DNA of 64,000 bases from Desulforapulum sp034007745 (GCA_034007745.1 JAVEQI010000010.1:1-64000); one strand, 5' to 3'; counted from the stretch's first letter, positions 9,331-18,755 are shown. Notes: generated by a model not told the origin, from the sequence alone. Numbers and translations: made by a program.

Positions 9331-9825
9331 TCTTTTCTCCTTTTAATTTAATTCATATGGTCACATTTCCGCCTGGGAAGATTTCGCTGCTCCCAATAAT
9401 GATACCATTCTGGAACAATTGAACGTATTTGACCGGTAAAGTCAATGATATTTACATACATTGCCATGGGGAAGCCGCATGCTCTAACATGCCGATGCAA
9501 TGCAACCAGAATCAAGGTTCAGGTACAAAAGCTTTATTGACAAGTAATGGCCGGTTCTGTAACTTCCTATAGTCAGGAAACTTTTATTCGATAAAGACCG
9601 CAGAAGAGAACCCGGCTATAGGATGATGCCCAGATGATCTTCAAAGAGCAAACCCCCTGGGGTACCATGCCCATTCCGTGGTTTTTGAACCCATGAGACA
9701 CAAGGCAGTCAGTTACAAGATCGATCCCTTTGGCTGTCATATCTTCTAGGGCGTGTAGGGCGTGGACTTGAAATAGGGCTTGGCCTTGAAAAATTTTACT
9801 TCTCACAAATTGATGAGGACAGAAA
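9331..9825. other. Intergenic region, no recognisable gene
   Basis: 495 bp between the divergent potD and LolA-like genes. The potD ribosome site lies at its left end, and a GATGAGGACAG site just before 9826 serves the right-hand gene. A 77-codon minus-strand reading frame (9573-9806) has no ribosome site and no resemblance I recognise. Both promoters should lie here, but I cannot place them with confidence. Confidence 0.5.
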
Positions 9826-10686
9826 ATGGAACAAAAAATGAAAATGGGTTTAACTTTGCTGATGCTTGTTTTGATGCCTGCTATTGTTCACTCTGCCATG
9901 ACAGGTGAAGAGATTTACAAAAAGCATGTACTTGCTGAAAAAAACATGGAAACAAAACTTAGCTCCATGATCATGGAGGTAAAGTCTGTCAGCGAGCAGA
10001 CCGAGTTTTCCTCGGTAGTTTACACCAAAGGCAACAAATCCCGCATCGAGTCCACCGTGGTAAAAAGTAATATCCCCATGATGGGCAAAGCCGGAGATAA
10101 GAGCATTATTATCAATGACGGCCAAAGGACAACGGTCTTTTCGCCCCAGATGGGCAAACACACCACCACAAATGAACTCTACTCTAAGGAAGACTATGAA
10201 ACTCCGCCAGCCGTAGAGTTTCTGGGCAAAGAAACCGTTTCAAATATCCCGTGCTACAAGCTCAGGCTTACCTTTGACACCTATGGTAACAGCCGGATTG
10301 TCTGGATCTCAGCCAAAGATTTCGTCATGGTAAAAGAGCTTTACCCGGGGAACGATGAAACCATCGAGCTACACTCGGACTTCAGGGATATCAAGGGGGT
10401 TAAAATTCCGTTTACAACCCAATCCTATGAGGGAGAAAATTTGGTGGGCACCAGCACTGTTCAGAACCTTAAGGTGGATGCCCGAATCGACGACGATCTG
10501 TTTAATCCGGATCAGGTTAAGGGCTTTAAAGCAGAAAAACCAAACAAAGAGAGTGAACAGGCAATGAACAATCTGGAAAGGATCATGTCCATGAGCATGC
10601 AGCTTCAAACCTACTATCAAAACGGTGAAATTGAAAAGGCCAAGGCCCTTGAAAAAGAGCTGGAGGAAATGACCCGGGGAGATTAG
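9826..10686 (+). CDS. Outer-membrane lipoprotein-sorting (LolA-like) protein
   Basis: 286 aa, exported. A signal peptide covers residues 1-24 (hydrophobic LTLLMLVLMPAIVHSA). The mature part is a beta-rich domain with the layout of LolA/LolB-like outer membrane lipoprotein-sorting domains: MxxxVKS..., FSSVVYTKGNKSRIES, then NDGQRTTVFSPQMG, a cholesterol-carrier-like pattern DTYGNSRIVWISAKD, and IKGVKIPFTTQSY. The last 50 residues form a charged helix. These proteins carry or sense lipids in the periplasm. No lipobox Cys is seen. ATG follows GAGGACAGAAA. It stands alone and faces the DtxR gene across a terminator hairpin. Confidence 0.7.
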   Translation: MEQKMKMGLTLLMLVLMPAIVHSAMTGEEIYKKHVLAEKNMETKLSSMIMEVKSVSEQTEFSSVVYTKGNKSRIESTVVKSNIPMMGKAGDKSIIINDGQRTTVFSPQMGKHTTTNELYSKEDYETPPAVEFLGKETVSNIPCYKLRLTFDTYGNSRIVWISAKDFVMVKELYPGNDETIELHSDFRDIKGVKIPFTTQSYEGENLVGTSTVQNLKVDARIDDDLFNPDQVKGFKAEKPNKESEQAMNNLERIMSMSMQLQTYYQNGEIEKAKALEKELEEMTRGD

Positions 10687-10690
10687 AATT

Positions 10691-10726
10691 ACACCGGGGT
10701 GTTTCACATCTCAAACACCTCGGTGT
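10691..10726. terminator. Bidirectional terminator hairpin
   Basis: Arms ACACCGGGGTGTTT (10691-10704) and AAACACCTCGGTGT (10713-10726) pair over 14 positions with one mismatch around an 8-nt loop. It sits between two convergent genes, immediately after the stop at 10686. The T-rich tail (TTGATCTCTTAATT) is modest. Confidence 0.6.
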
Positions 10727-10746
10727 TTGATCTCTTAATTAATGAA

Positions 10747-11508
10747 TCAGGAATCCAGCAGGGCTACCATCACTTTCTTAACGTTTGTTTTTCTCACCGT
10801 TAAATGATACCCCCTGACATCAAGCTCTATATCTTCTGTTTCCGGCACAATACCCCGAACCTCAAACAGACTGCCCGGTGTGATGCCAAGCTCAGTGAAC
10901 ATTTTGCCCACGTTTGTTCTTTTGCCAAAATCGATCAGCCTGGCCTTTGCTCCATCTTCAATCTCGCTCAGGGGAAAAGGCTCCTGATCGGCTAAGCCGC
11001 ATTTGGCAGTAAAGTCCTTGATATCTCCCATGCAGCGCTCTGCACCTTCCCGGCAGAGTTCCAGGGAAAAATTATTTTCACAAAACCTCTTGAACCCCAT
11101 GATCCACTCTTTACCATTTCTGGGGCACACCTCGGTAAACTCCACGAATCGTACGATACGCTCCAGTACCTCCGGCGTCACAGAATGCTCCATCTTGCAG
11201 GCGGCATCCTCTGCCATATCCTCTTCCAGGCACAGAATATCGGTGATAAATTTCTTCATTATCCTATGGCGTCGAATCACGTCCAGGGCTACCTCTTCCC
11301 CCTTTTCCGTCAGAGAAATCACATCGTAGGGTGCATAATTGAGAAGCCCCTTCCCGGCCAAATTCTTCAGGGCTCCGGTCACAGAAGAGTTGTTCACCTC
11401 AAGGCGTTTTGCAATCTCCTTTACCCGTGCTGCCTGTTTGTCCTGGATGATATGGTAAATGGTCTCCAGGTAATCTTCAAGGCTTGCAGTCAAACCTTTT
11501 TTCTTCAT
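10747..11508 (-). CDS. DtxR/MntR-family metal-dependent transcriptional regulator
   Basis: 253 aa. Residues 1-65 form the winged helix (SLEDYLETIYHII, VKEIAKRLEVNNSSVTGALKNL, GLLNYAPYDVISLTEKG). The dimerisation and metal-binding domain follows (MKKFITDILCLEED, CKMEHSVTPEVLERI), then a central insert (residues 125-175) with several cysteines, and a C-terminal SH3-like FeoA domain from about 180. The family senses Fe2+ or Mn2+ and represses metal-uptake genes. The promoter carries a probable operator, so autoregulation is likely. No metal transporter is adjacent. The Cys-rich insert (CPRNGKEW, CENNFSLELC, CMGDIKDFTAKC) is larger than in MntR and is unexplained. Confidence 0.9.
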   Translation of the reverse strand: MKKKGLTASLEDYLETIYHIIQDKQAARVKEIAKRLEVNNSSVTGALKNLAGKGLLNYAPYDVISLTEKGEEVALDVIRRHRIMKKFITDILCLEEDMAEDAACKMEHSVTPEVLERIVRFVEFTEVCPRNGKEWIMGFKRFCENNFSLELCREGAERCMGDIKDFTAKCGLADQEPFPLSEIEDGAKARLIDFGKRTNVGKMFTELGITPGSLFEVRGIVPETEDIELDVRGYHLTVRKTNVKKVMVALLDS

Positions 11509-11547
11509 AGATTGATTCTCCTCTCGAACACAAATTAAATTGCATAA

Positions 11548-11576
11548 ACATTATTAGGTTACCCAAAATTTGTCAA
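11548..11576 (-). promoter_or_regulatory. Promoter with DtxR-type operator in the spacer
   Basis: On the minus strand TTGACA (11576-11571) and TAATGT (11553-11548) are separated by exactly 17 bp. The spacer contains TTGGGTAACCTAA, an imperfect palindrome with GG-T-A-CC symmetry that resembles the TTAGG...CCTAA sites of DtxR/IdeR. Transcription would begin near 11541, about 33 nt before the regulator's ATG. Repressor bound here would block polymerase directly. Confidence 0.65.
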
Positions 11577-11956
11577 CACAATTCCCCCGTATCTATGCCC
11601 CTGGCTGAAAAACAACCGACCCTATCACGGGGCATGACGATACCGCAGCTGAAACTTTAGGGCAATTAATGAATTGCTCTTGTGTGGATTGTCCTTGATT
11701 AAGGTAGGTTATTTAAAACTCTCTAAATAAAACATATTGTTTTTATATGAAACTCCCTACAAAAAACTTCAAACTTGAAACAAGATCCTGACTCCCTTGT
11801 GCTGTCGAGTTTCGTAGTTCGTTGTGTCCGCAGGACATGTGGGTTTATAGGAAACTCCCGCTGAGCTGGCCGTCACAAACGCCGGGTTCACACATGGTCC
11901 TCAGATTTTTACGGCTGAGGCCTTTCGCATTTGGAGAAATTTCAGACAGCCCGCCT
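11577..11956. repeat. Intergenic region carrying mosaic dispersed repeat
   Basis: About 380 bp without a gene. From 11738 on it holds pieces of a repeat also seen near 22990 and 29220-29425: TATATGAAACTCCC (11744-11757), then GAGTTTCGTAGTTCGTTGTG, an inner hairpin TGTCC-GCA-GGACA (11825-11837), ATGTGGGTTTATA and GGAAACTCCCG. The outer GAGTTTC and GGAAACTC are inverted, so the unit can fold as a hairpin. No ORF here looks real. Confidence 0.55.
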
Positions 11957-12703
11957 CTAACAGATTCCACCATTGATGCCAAGGACCTGGCCTGTGATAT
12001 ACCCGGCTCCTGGGGAGCAGAGAAAGGTTACCGCTGCTGCAACCTCTTCTGGTTTTCCAAGCCGCCCTGCGGGTATCATTTTAGCAATCTCATCAAGGGG
12101 AAGGCCGTCGACCATTTCGGTTTCTATAAATCCCGGTGCAACGGCATTCACCGTTATATGACGCTTGGCTATTTCCCTTGAAAGGGCCATGGTGGCGCCG
12201 ATGAGGCCCGCCTTGGATGCGGAATAATTCACCTGACCGGGCTGGCCCATCTGTCCCGAGGTAGAGGCGATGCTGATGATCCGACCCTTTTGTTTTGACA
12301 GCATTTTTTTAACCACGGGTTTGGTCACGTTAAAGAAACCGGTCAAGTTGGTATCCATCACCCGCTGCCAGCTTTCAGCCTTCATCCGCACCATCAGCAT
12401 GTCGTCCCTTACACCTGCGTTGTTGACCAGGATGTCAATGAATCGCCTTTCTTTAAAAACCGTATCCAACGATCCATGGGCTGCTGCCTCATCGGTTACG
12501 TCAAAAGGAAGCAAAGCCCCGTCTGATCCGGCTTTTCGGACAAGTTCAAGGGTCTTTTCCGCCTCTTCCCCATTGGACTTATAGTTAATATAGACGAACC
12601 GGCCTGAAGCGGCAAGACCTTGGGCAATGGCCCGGCCTATACCCCGGCTTGCGCCGGTGACAAGGGCTGTTTCCTGTAAGGGTTTTTGTCGCTCAGATTT
12701 CAA
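11957..12703 (-). CDS. fabG: 3-oxoacyl-[acyl-carrier-protein] reductase, SDR family
   Basis: 248 aa from a TTG start at 12703, chosen because AAGGAG lies 7 nt upstream and the length matches FabG; a longer frame to 12733 would overlap glgP. Motifs: TGASRGIG (NADP binding), NNAG, catalytic Ser in IASTSGQMGQPGQ, YSASK (Tyr and Lys), and NAVAPGFIETEM. FabG reduces 3-oxoacyl-ACP in fatty-acid elongation; some relatives act on other 3-oxo compounds. No other fab gene is near. It follows glgP after 16 nt, probably in the same transcript, with no clear metabolic link. Confidence 0.85.
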   Translation of the reverse strand: MKSERQKPLQETALVTGASRGIGRAIAQGLAASGRFVYINYKSNGEEAEKTLELVRKAGSDGALLPFDVTDEAAAHGSLDTVFKERRFIDILVNNAGVRDDMLMVRMKAESWQRVMDTNLTGFFNVTKPVVKKMLSKQKGRIISIASTSGQMGQPGQVNYSASKAGLIGATMALSREIAKRHITVNAVAPGFIETEMVDGLPLDEIAKMIPAGRLGKPEEVAAAVTFLCSPGAGYITGQVLGINGGIC

Positions 12704-12719
12704 TTTAACTCCTTCACAA

Positions 12720-15278
12720 TCAGGTACGCACAATTTGACTGCGTCGGGGAAATTTCATGCCATCCTCTGGCAGTCGCTGCAGCTTGAGCTGAACCGGGAA
12801 GGGTTTCACCTGCCAGATTTTTCGACAATAATCGGTAATGGAACGATCCGAGGAAAACTTTCCCATTCGAGCGGCATTGAGTATGGCCATTCTGGTCCAT
12901 CGCCTGGGATCCTGGAACACCTCACCCACCTGCTGCTGGCAGTCCACATAGGACTGGTAATCGGCGAGCACCATATACGGATCATGGTAAAGCAGGGAAT
13001 CAATAACAGGTCGGAACAAATCCCGATCGCCATGGGAAAAATGGCCAGTGGCAATCAGGTTTATTGCGGCTTTAAGCTCCTGGTTATGGTTGTAGACTGC
13101 CTGGGGATTATAACCGGCAGCTCTCTGGGCCTCAACTTCGTTAACATCCATACCAAACAGGAAGAAATTTTCAGGGGCAACCTCCTCCCTGATCTCCACG
13201 TTGGCACCGTCCAGGGTTCCGATGGTCAAGGCACCGTTCATGGCGAACTTCATATTACCAGTGCCCGAGGCTTCTTTACCTGCAAGGGATATCTGCTGAC
13301 TTAAGTCGGCCATGGGATAAACCATATGACCAATCTGCACGTTAAAATTGGGGATAAACAGAACCTGCAGGCGATTATTAACGTCGGGATCGCTGTTGAT
13401 CACCTCGGCAACCGAATTGATAAGCTTTATGATGAGCTTGGCCATGACATATCCCGGCGCAGCCTTACCGCCGAAGACAAAAAGTCTGGGCGGGATATCA
13501 AGATCAGGGTTGTTCTTCAGGCGCTGGTACAGGGTGACGATGTGCAGCAGGTTGAGATGCTGGCGTTTATACTCGTGAATCCGTTTGACCATGACGTCAA
13601 ACAGGGCATAAGGATTAAAAGCAGGTCCTCGATCACAGGTGAACAAGGAGCATAGATCCTGCTTATTGTCAAATTTGACCTGCTGCCATTTTTCACAGAA
13701 AGCCGGGTCATCGGCCAGGGGTTCGAGATCCCGGAGTTTGTTCAGATCGGTAATCCAGCTGTCCCCGATGGCTGAGCTGATCAATCCGGCAAGGCGTGGA
13801 TTACTGACCACCATCCAGCGGCGGGGCGTCACCCCGTTGGTGACATTGATAAGCTTATCCGGCCACAGACGATGGAAATCAGCCAGGGTGTGACTTTTAA
13901 GAAGCCTTGTGTGGAGTTCTGCCACCCCGTTGATTGCATGGCTGCCGACGCAGGCAAGGTTTGCCATGCGCACATAGCGCTCTCCTGATTCATCGATGAT
14001 GGACATCCGCCGCACCACGTCCTCGTCGCCGGGGTATTTGATACGGACAATGTCGAGGAACCGGCTGTTGATTTCATAAATAATCTCAAGATGCCGGGGC
14101 AGCAAACGACCCAGCATGGCCACCGACCATTTTTCCAGGGCTTCTGGAAGAAGAGTGTGGTTGGTATAGGAAAAGGTGCGGGTAACTATACCCCATGCCC
14201 GTTCCCAGTCATAGTGGTGGACATCGATCAAAAGCCGCATAAATTCAGGAACGGCAATGGCCGGATGGGTGTCATTGAGCTGGACTGCAAACTTGTCGGG
14301 AAAATTATCCAGGTTTTGAAACTGGAACCGGTGAATACGGATCATATCCTGCATGGAACAGCTGACAAAGAAATACTGCTGCAGGAGGCGAAGCTCCTTA
14401 CCCCTGAACTGCTCGTCGTTGGGATAAAGGACCTTGGTAATTGTCTCGGCCATGATTTTTTCATGCACCGCACCCATATAATCACCCACATTAAAGTCTG
14501 CAAAGTCAAAGCTCTTTGGTGCCTCGGCACTCCACAGCCTGAGCAGGTTGACGTTGTTGACCCGGTACCCCAGAATCGGTGTGTCATAGGGAATACCCTT
14601 GACCAATCCTGCCGGAACCCAGCGAACCCGCAGATTGCCATGGTCGTCCATGTACCGCTCTGTGTGGCCGCCGGACCCTACCTCCACCGCCATGTCCGCC
14701 TTTTTAAACTCCCAGGGATTCCCGGGCTGCAGCCAGCGATCGCCCAGTTCTTTCTGCCATCCGTTTTCTATCTCCTGATCAAACATACCAAACTCATAAC
14801 GGATGCCATAACCTATGGCTGGAACCTGAAGGCTTGCCAAAGACTCCATATAACAGGCAGCAAGCCTGCCAAGCCCCCCGTTGCCAAGACCGGGTTCTTC
14901 CTCATGGTCAATGATCTGCTTAAGGTCAAGGCCGCATTCCCCGATTGCCCGTTCTACCTGATCATACATATCCAGGTTTATAAGATTGTTGTGCAGATGG
15001 GGGCCCATCAAAAACTCGGCCGACAGATAACCGACTATCTTACTCTCCCTTTCCAGGAGAGCCTTAATAGAATTGAGAAACAGGTGCTGCATGCGATCCC
15101 GCACCGTATAGCTCACTGCAAGATAGTAATCGTTGAGGGATGCGTTCTGCGGCCACACTCCCTGCTGATAAAAGAGCTTATAGGCAAAACCACGCTTTAG
15201 TTTTTCCATGTTCTTGCCTTCGTTGGTCTGACTGCTGCCTAAATTCGCATCTGTCTCGCTTGTATTTGTCCGGGTCAT
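12720..15278 (-). CDS. glgP: Glycogen/starch phosphorylase
   Basis: 852 aa, full length for the family. It releases glucose-1-phosphate from alpha-1,4-glucans with pyridoxal phosphate. Visible signatures are EEPGLGNGGLGRLAACYMES near the N-terminus, NDTHPAIAVPEFMRLL, TNGVTPRRW and the PLP site EASGTGNMKFAMNGALTIGT with Lys677. The N-terminus has about 22 extra Ser/Thr/Asn-rich residues before the first conserved stretch, so an internal ATG near 15212 is possible. It implies storage or use of glycogen; no other glycogen gene is in the window. Confidence 0.95.
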   Translation of the reverse strand: MTRTNTSETDANLGSSQTNEGKNMEKLKRGFAYKLFYQQGVWPQNASLNDYYLAVSYTVRDRMQHLFLNSIKALLERESKIVGYLSAEFLMGPHLHNNLINLDMYDQVERAIGECGLDLKQIIDHEEEPGLGNGGLGRLAACYMESLASLQVPAIGYGIRYEFGMFDQEIENGWQKELGDRWLQPGNPWEFKKADMAVEVGSGGHTERYMDDHGNLRVRWVPAGLVKGIPYDTPILGYRVNNVNLLRLWSAEAPKSFDFADFNVGDYMGAVHEKIMAETITKVLYPNDEQFRGKELRLLQQYFFVSCSMQDMIRIHRFQFQNLDNFPDKFAVQLNDTHPAIAVPEFMRLLIDVHHYDWERAWGIVTRTFSYTNHTLLPEALEKWSVAMLGRLLPRHLEIIYEINSRFLDIVRIKYPGDEDVVRRMSIIDESGERYVRMANLACVGSHAINGVAELHTRLLKSHTLADFHRLWPDKLINVTNGVTPRRWMVVSNPRLAGLISSAIGDSWITDLNKLRDLEPLADDPAFCEKWQQVKFDNKQDLCSLFTCDRGPAFNPYALFDVMVKRIHEYKRQHLNLLHIVTLYQRLKNNPDLDIPPRLFVFGGKAAPGYVMAKLIIKLINSVAEVINSDPDVNNRLQVLFIPNFNVQIGHMVYPMADLSQQISLAGKEASGTGNMKFAMNGALTIGTLDGANVEIREEVAPENFFLFGMDVNEVEAQRAAGYNPQAVYNHNQELKAAINLIATGHFSHGDRDLFRPVIDSLLYHDPYMVLADYQSYVDCQQQVGEVFQDPRRWTRMAILNAARMGKFSSDRSITDYCRKIWQVKPFPVQLKLQRLPEDGMKFPRRSQIVRT

Positions 15279-15588
15279 TTATTCCTCCAAAATCTCTGGT
15301 ATTCCAGTTATTCTATACCTATCAAACGAACATAAGCCCCTTCAATCTCTTTGGCTTGGTCGGATCTATCTCAACGATTTTAAGACAAAAAGTCAAGGAA
15401 TACTATTTATTACCGACATTTACACAAACTATCCCTGTATTATACCCCCGGGTTATCCAGGCAGTCCAGCCATTAAAGGACCGTTTGTCACTTCCCTTAG
15501 CAGCAGGTTCAAATAAAAAATGTTGGCCCATACCCGGCCTTGATCTTCGTTTCAACCAATGAGAAGTTTACCAGGGAGGGGGCTTGAA
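15279..15588. other. Intergenic region upstream of glgP
   Basis: 310 bp between the 5' end of glgP and the 3' end of the broken acyl-CoA synthetase. It must hold the glgP promoter, but no clear -35/-10 pair, operator or RNA element was recognised. Confidence 0.4.
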
Positions 15589-16697
15589 TCAAAAAACAGC
15601 ATTAACCGACTGGCGTTTTAAGAATTGGCCATACCCCACCATTTTTGCCACAGCCTCCACCGCCCGGGCCGGTGTGGAATAAAACAATCCTTTATAACTA
15701 CTGTCACCCACTGGATATATGGTGCGGTCTTTATCTTCATCATATAGAGAAACTCCATACACAGGTTTCTGATATTTTTCGATCAGCCCCACCAGATCTT
15801 CAACGTATTTCTCTTCTGACTTAACTGCATTTTTCAGAAAACTATCCTGGTCCGGGGTGGAAATTATCCCCCGGGAACTGGCGGCGGATATCACCCGCTT
15901 CATGAAAAATCTCTTGCCCAGAATTCCGAGGTTAATCACTGCATCGCAGCCGTCTCATTTGAGGAGTTCCTCTATTATCATGGTAGGGGTTTTAAGCCCC
16001 AGGGTTCCGACGATATCAACGGGGTTGCTGCGACTCCAGAAATCAGGAAGCAGACCGTCAATCCGATGTATGATGCCGGTAGTCAGACAGGGAACTTCCA
16101 GACCCAAACTGCTGCACAGATCCGCAGTCAGAACCCCCCATCCTCCCCCCAAGGTTAAAATGGCAATCCTGTTTCCCCTGGGAATCGGTTGTGAGGCAAA
16201 GGCGGCCACAACATCCAGCAGGGTTCTTGATCTTGAAACCTGCACGACCCCAGCCTGATGGCAGGCGGCATCGAAAACACGGGCTCCTTAAGGCTGACCC
16301 GCCTCGCAGCCTCAAAAAACCGACACCCGTCCTTGATGCTTTCCATATAGAGCATGACGATCCGGGTCAGGGGATCCATCTCAAATGCATCCAGATAATC
16401 GGGAATGGTCACCATAGCCTCATTGCCCGATCCGCAAAAACCACGAATTCCAATGCACTGCTGCTCGGCAAAGGCTAGAAACTGCAAGCCCATATTTCCC
16501 GACTGACACACCAGGGCCGTTGACCCGGCCCGGGGTGTTACCGGAAAAGGCAGGCAGCTTAACCCGATGTGGGGGTTGCACAACCCCATGATATTGGGGC
16601 CAATGACAAGGATGCCCGCCTTTGAAGCCTCCTCTATCAGGGTTGTTTCCAGATCCTGTCCGAATCCACAGATTTCCCTAAAGCCAGAGGTCCGGTC
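15589..16697 (-). pseudogene. Acyl-CoA synthetase (NDP-forming), CoA-binding subunit, decayed
   Basis: Pieces in two frames make up the end of the CoA-binding domain and the following ligase domain of ADP/GDP-forming acyl-CoA synthetases: TSGFREI...GILVIGPNIMGLCNP, QSGNMG, GSGNEAMVTIPDYLDAF, then FDAACHQAGVVQVSR, AFASQPIPRGNRIAILTLGGGWGVLTAD, and the tail GLFYSTPARAVEAVAKMVGYG. Damage: the N-terminus is missing at about 16697; near 16270-16283 KEPV jumps to FDAAC, losing roughly 28 residues and shifting frame; an in-frame TGA lies at 15955-15957. The ATP-grasp subunit is absent. The gene cannot make a functional enzyme. Confidence 0.85.
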
Positions 16698-17335
16698 ACA
16701 CCATGGACATGGGAACACCGGAAAGCTTTAAGGTTCTGCACAAGAAAAAAACGACTGACCTTATCTCAACCCCTAAACCCATTACATGGACGAGTCTCAC
16801 CAACAGCGGCAAGGCCTATGATGCATCCTACAAACTAAGGGGAATGGGTGACTGGGTTTTTTCCTTAACTCCTGCACCCTACTATGAGGCCTCAGAGGAC
16901 GTTTACATCCAGCAGATCACCAAAACCATTATAAATGTGGACGGGGTTCCAACGGACTGGGACGCAGAGGTAGGACTTCCAGCCGAGATCATGCCCCTTG
17001 ATAAACCCTACGCCATCTGGACTGGTTCCACCTTTCGCGGCATTGTGACCTGCAATGGTAAACCCGTACCCTCTGCAGAAATCGAAGTTGAGTACATGAA
17101 CTACGAACCTTTGATGGATAGCAACAGCTTTGCAAAAGAGGCAAAGGCAACCGCTCCCCAGAATTCTTTCATCACCATGGGAATCAAGGCCAATGCCTCT
17201 GGAGAATTTTCCTTCGGCATCCCCAAGGCCGGATGGTGGGGATTCTGCGCCCTGGGCCTAGGTCCTGTAAAGGAGTACAAGGGCAAAGAACTTTCCCAGG
17301 ATGCCGTCATCTGGGTCAATGCCCAGGATATGTAG
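16694..17335 (+). pseudogene. DUF4198 (NikM-like) periplasmic protein, 5'-truncated
   Basis: An open frame from 16703 encodes 210 aa matching the C-terminal three quarters of DUF4198 proteins: MDMGTPESFKV, TSYK-like DASYKLRGMGDWVFSLTP, PYYEASEDVYIQQITKT, FRGIVTCNGKPVPSAEIEVEY and SGEFSFGIPKAGWWGF. The family is periplasmic and often linked to Ni/Co uptake (NikM/NikK-like) or TonB receptors. The signal peptide and the first 55-65 residues, normally ending in a HPFE-type stretch, are absent. Upstream sequence is the truncated acyl-CoA synthetase on the other strand. Without a signal peptide the product cannot reach the periplasm, so I call it a pseudogene. Confidence 0.75.
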
Positions 17336-17336
17336 G

Positions 17337-17408
17337 TTATGTCAAAGGGTCGAATTTATTGTTTGAATGAAGATCAATTCCAGCGTATAATTCGACAAAC
17401 TGACATAA
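17337..17408. repeat. Symmetric inverted repeat between DUF4198 remnant and hisD
   Basis: Outer arms TTATGTCA (17337-17344) and TGACATAA (17401-17408), and inner arms TCGAATT (17350-17356) and AATTCGA (17389-17395), are separated by equal 5-nt gaps, so they fold as one stem with an internal loop. The loop is 32 nt. There is no T-tract. It ends 25 nt before the hisD ATG and could be a leader structure, a regulator site or a small palindromic element. Confidence 0.5.
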
Positions 17409-17433
17409 AGAACAAAGGAAAGGAAAAATTAAT

Positions 17434-18735
17434 ATGAAAATTTATACATACCCCTCTTCAGAGGCGGAACAACGCATTTGCGATACCATGGAGCGGGGGC
17501 TTGGATTTACCCCGGAGGACCACAGTGCTGTTCAGGCCTACATTGATGATGTAAAAAAAAGGGGAGATACTGCCCTGGTGGAATATACCAATCGATTTGA
17601 CTCGTCCAAGGTGACCCCCGAGACCCTCAAGGTTACCCCCCAGGAGGTGGACGAGGCAAAGACCATGGTTGATCAAGACTTCCTGAAGGCGCTTGACAGG
17701 GCCGTTGACCAGCTTGAGACCTTTCATGCAAGGCAGCGCCAGAACTCCTGGATCGACACTCCAAGGGACGGGGTCATGGTCGGCCAGATGGTTATCCCGG
17801 TGGACAGGGCCGGCATTTATGCCCCCGGTGCAAAGGGCGGCAAAACCCCCCTGGTAAGCTCGGTCCTCATGGGAGGCATCCCTGCAAGGGTCGCAGGCGT
17901 TGGATCATGCTATCTCATGACACCTCCCATGGAAAACGGAAAGATCAACCCCTACATGCTGGTTGCGGCCGACCGGGTGGGTATCAAGGGTGTGTTCAAG
18001 GCGGGAAGCGCCTGGGCAATCGCAGCCCTTGCCTTTGGCACCCAATCCGTTCCAAAGGTTGATGTGATCGTGGGACCGGGGAACATCTATGTCACCCTGG
18101 CAAAGAAGATCGTTTCAGGTGTTGTTGGTATCGACATGATCGCAGGCCCCAGCGAGATCCTCATAATAGCAGATGGGAATGCCAACCCCGACCACCTTGC
18201 CGCGGACCTTCTCTCCCAGGCCGAACACGACCCCATGGCATCGGCTATTCTTGTCACCGACTCCCGGGAGGTTGCGGACAAAACCCGGACTTGCCTTGAA
18301 ACCCAGATAAAGTCCCTGACCCGCCAGGATATAGCCCGGCGATCCATTGACGATTTTGGTGCCATCATCAACGTCCCGGACATTGACACGGCAATCGAGC
18401 TTGCCAACCGCCTTGCCCCAGAGCACCTGGAACTCATTGTAGACAACCCCTTTGAGTGGATGGGCAAGATAAAAAATGCAGGGGCTGTTTTCCTTGGCCC
18501 CTACACCCCTGAACCCATGGGCGACTACATTGCAGGCCCGAACCATGTGCTACCCACGGCGGGAACGGCCAGATTCTCATCGGCCCTGAGTGTGGACAAT
18601 TTTACAAAAAAGACCAGCCTGATCAACTATTCAAAAGAGGCCTTTGACAGGGAAGCCAGGGATGTGATGGTCCTGGCCGAGATCGAGGGGCTCGACGCCC
18701 ATGCAAACTCGGTTAGAATCAGGACGAAGCAGTAG
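17434..18735 (+). CDS. hisD: Histidinol dehydrogenase
   Basis: 433 aa, the usual length. The zinc enzyme oxidises L-histidinol to L-histidine in two NAD-dependent steps, the last reactions of histidine synthesis. Conserved blocks: GKTPLVSSVLMGGIPARVAG, VDVIVGPGNIYVTLAKK, GPSEILIIAD, the metal-site segment LLSQAEHDP, catalytic APEHLELI and PEPMGDYIAGPNHVLPT. The ribosome site AAAGGAAAGG precedes ATG 17434. No other his gene is near, so the gene stands alone, as is common outside enterobacteria. A hairpin terminator follows. Confidence 0.95.
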   Translation: MKIYTYPSSEAEQRICDTMERGLGFTPEDHSAVQAYIDDVKKRGDTALVEYTNRFDSSKVTPETLKVTPQEVDEAKTMVDQDFLKALDRAVDQLETFHARQRQNSWIDTPRDGVMVGQMVIPVDRAGIYAPGAKGGKTPLVSSVLMGGIPARVAGVGSCYLMTPPMENGKINPYMLVAADRVGIKGVFKAGSAWAIAALAFGTQSVPKVDVIVGPGNIYVTLAKKIVSGVVGIDMIAGPSEILIIADGNANPDHLAADLLSQAEHDPMASAILVTDSREVADKTRTCLETQIKSLTRQDIARRSIDDFGAIINVPDIDTAIELANRLAPEHLELIVDNPFEWMGKIKNAGAVFLGPYTPEPMGDYIAGPNHVLPTAGTARFSSALSVDNFTKKTSLINYSKEAFDREARDVMVLAEIEGLDAHANSVRIRTKQ

Positions 18736-18755
18736 GTAGTGGACGGTTGAGGGGT

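Noticed and set aside
9573..9806. 77-codon minus-strand reading frame as a gene
   Set aside because: No ribosome site, no recognisable motif, and it lies in a divergent promoter region.
15955..15957. In-frame TGA in the acyl-CoA synthetase gene as selenocysteine
   Set aside because: The same gene has an internal deletion with frameshift and a missing N-terminus, and homologues have no Cys expected here. A short CTGC/GCAG stem follows the TGA, but it is too small for a convincing SECIS.
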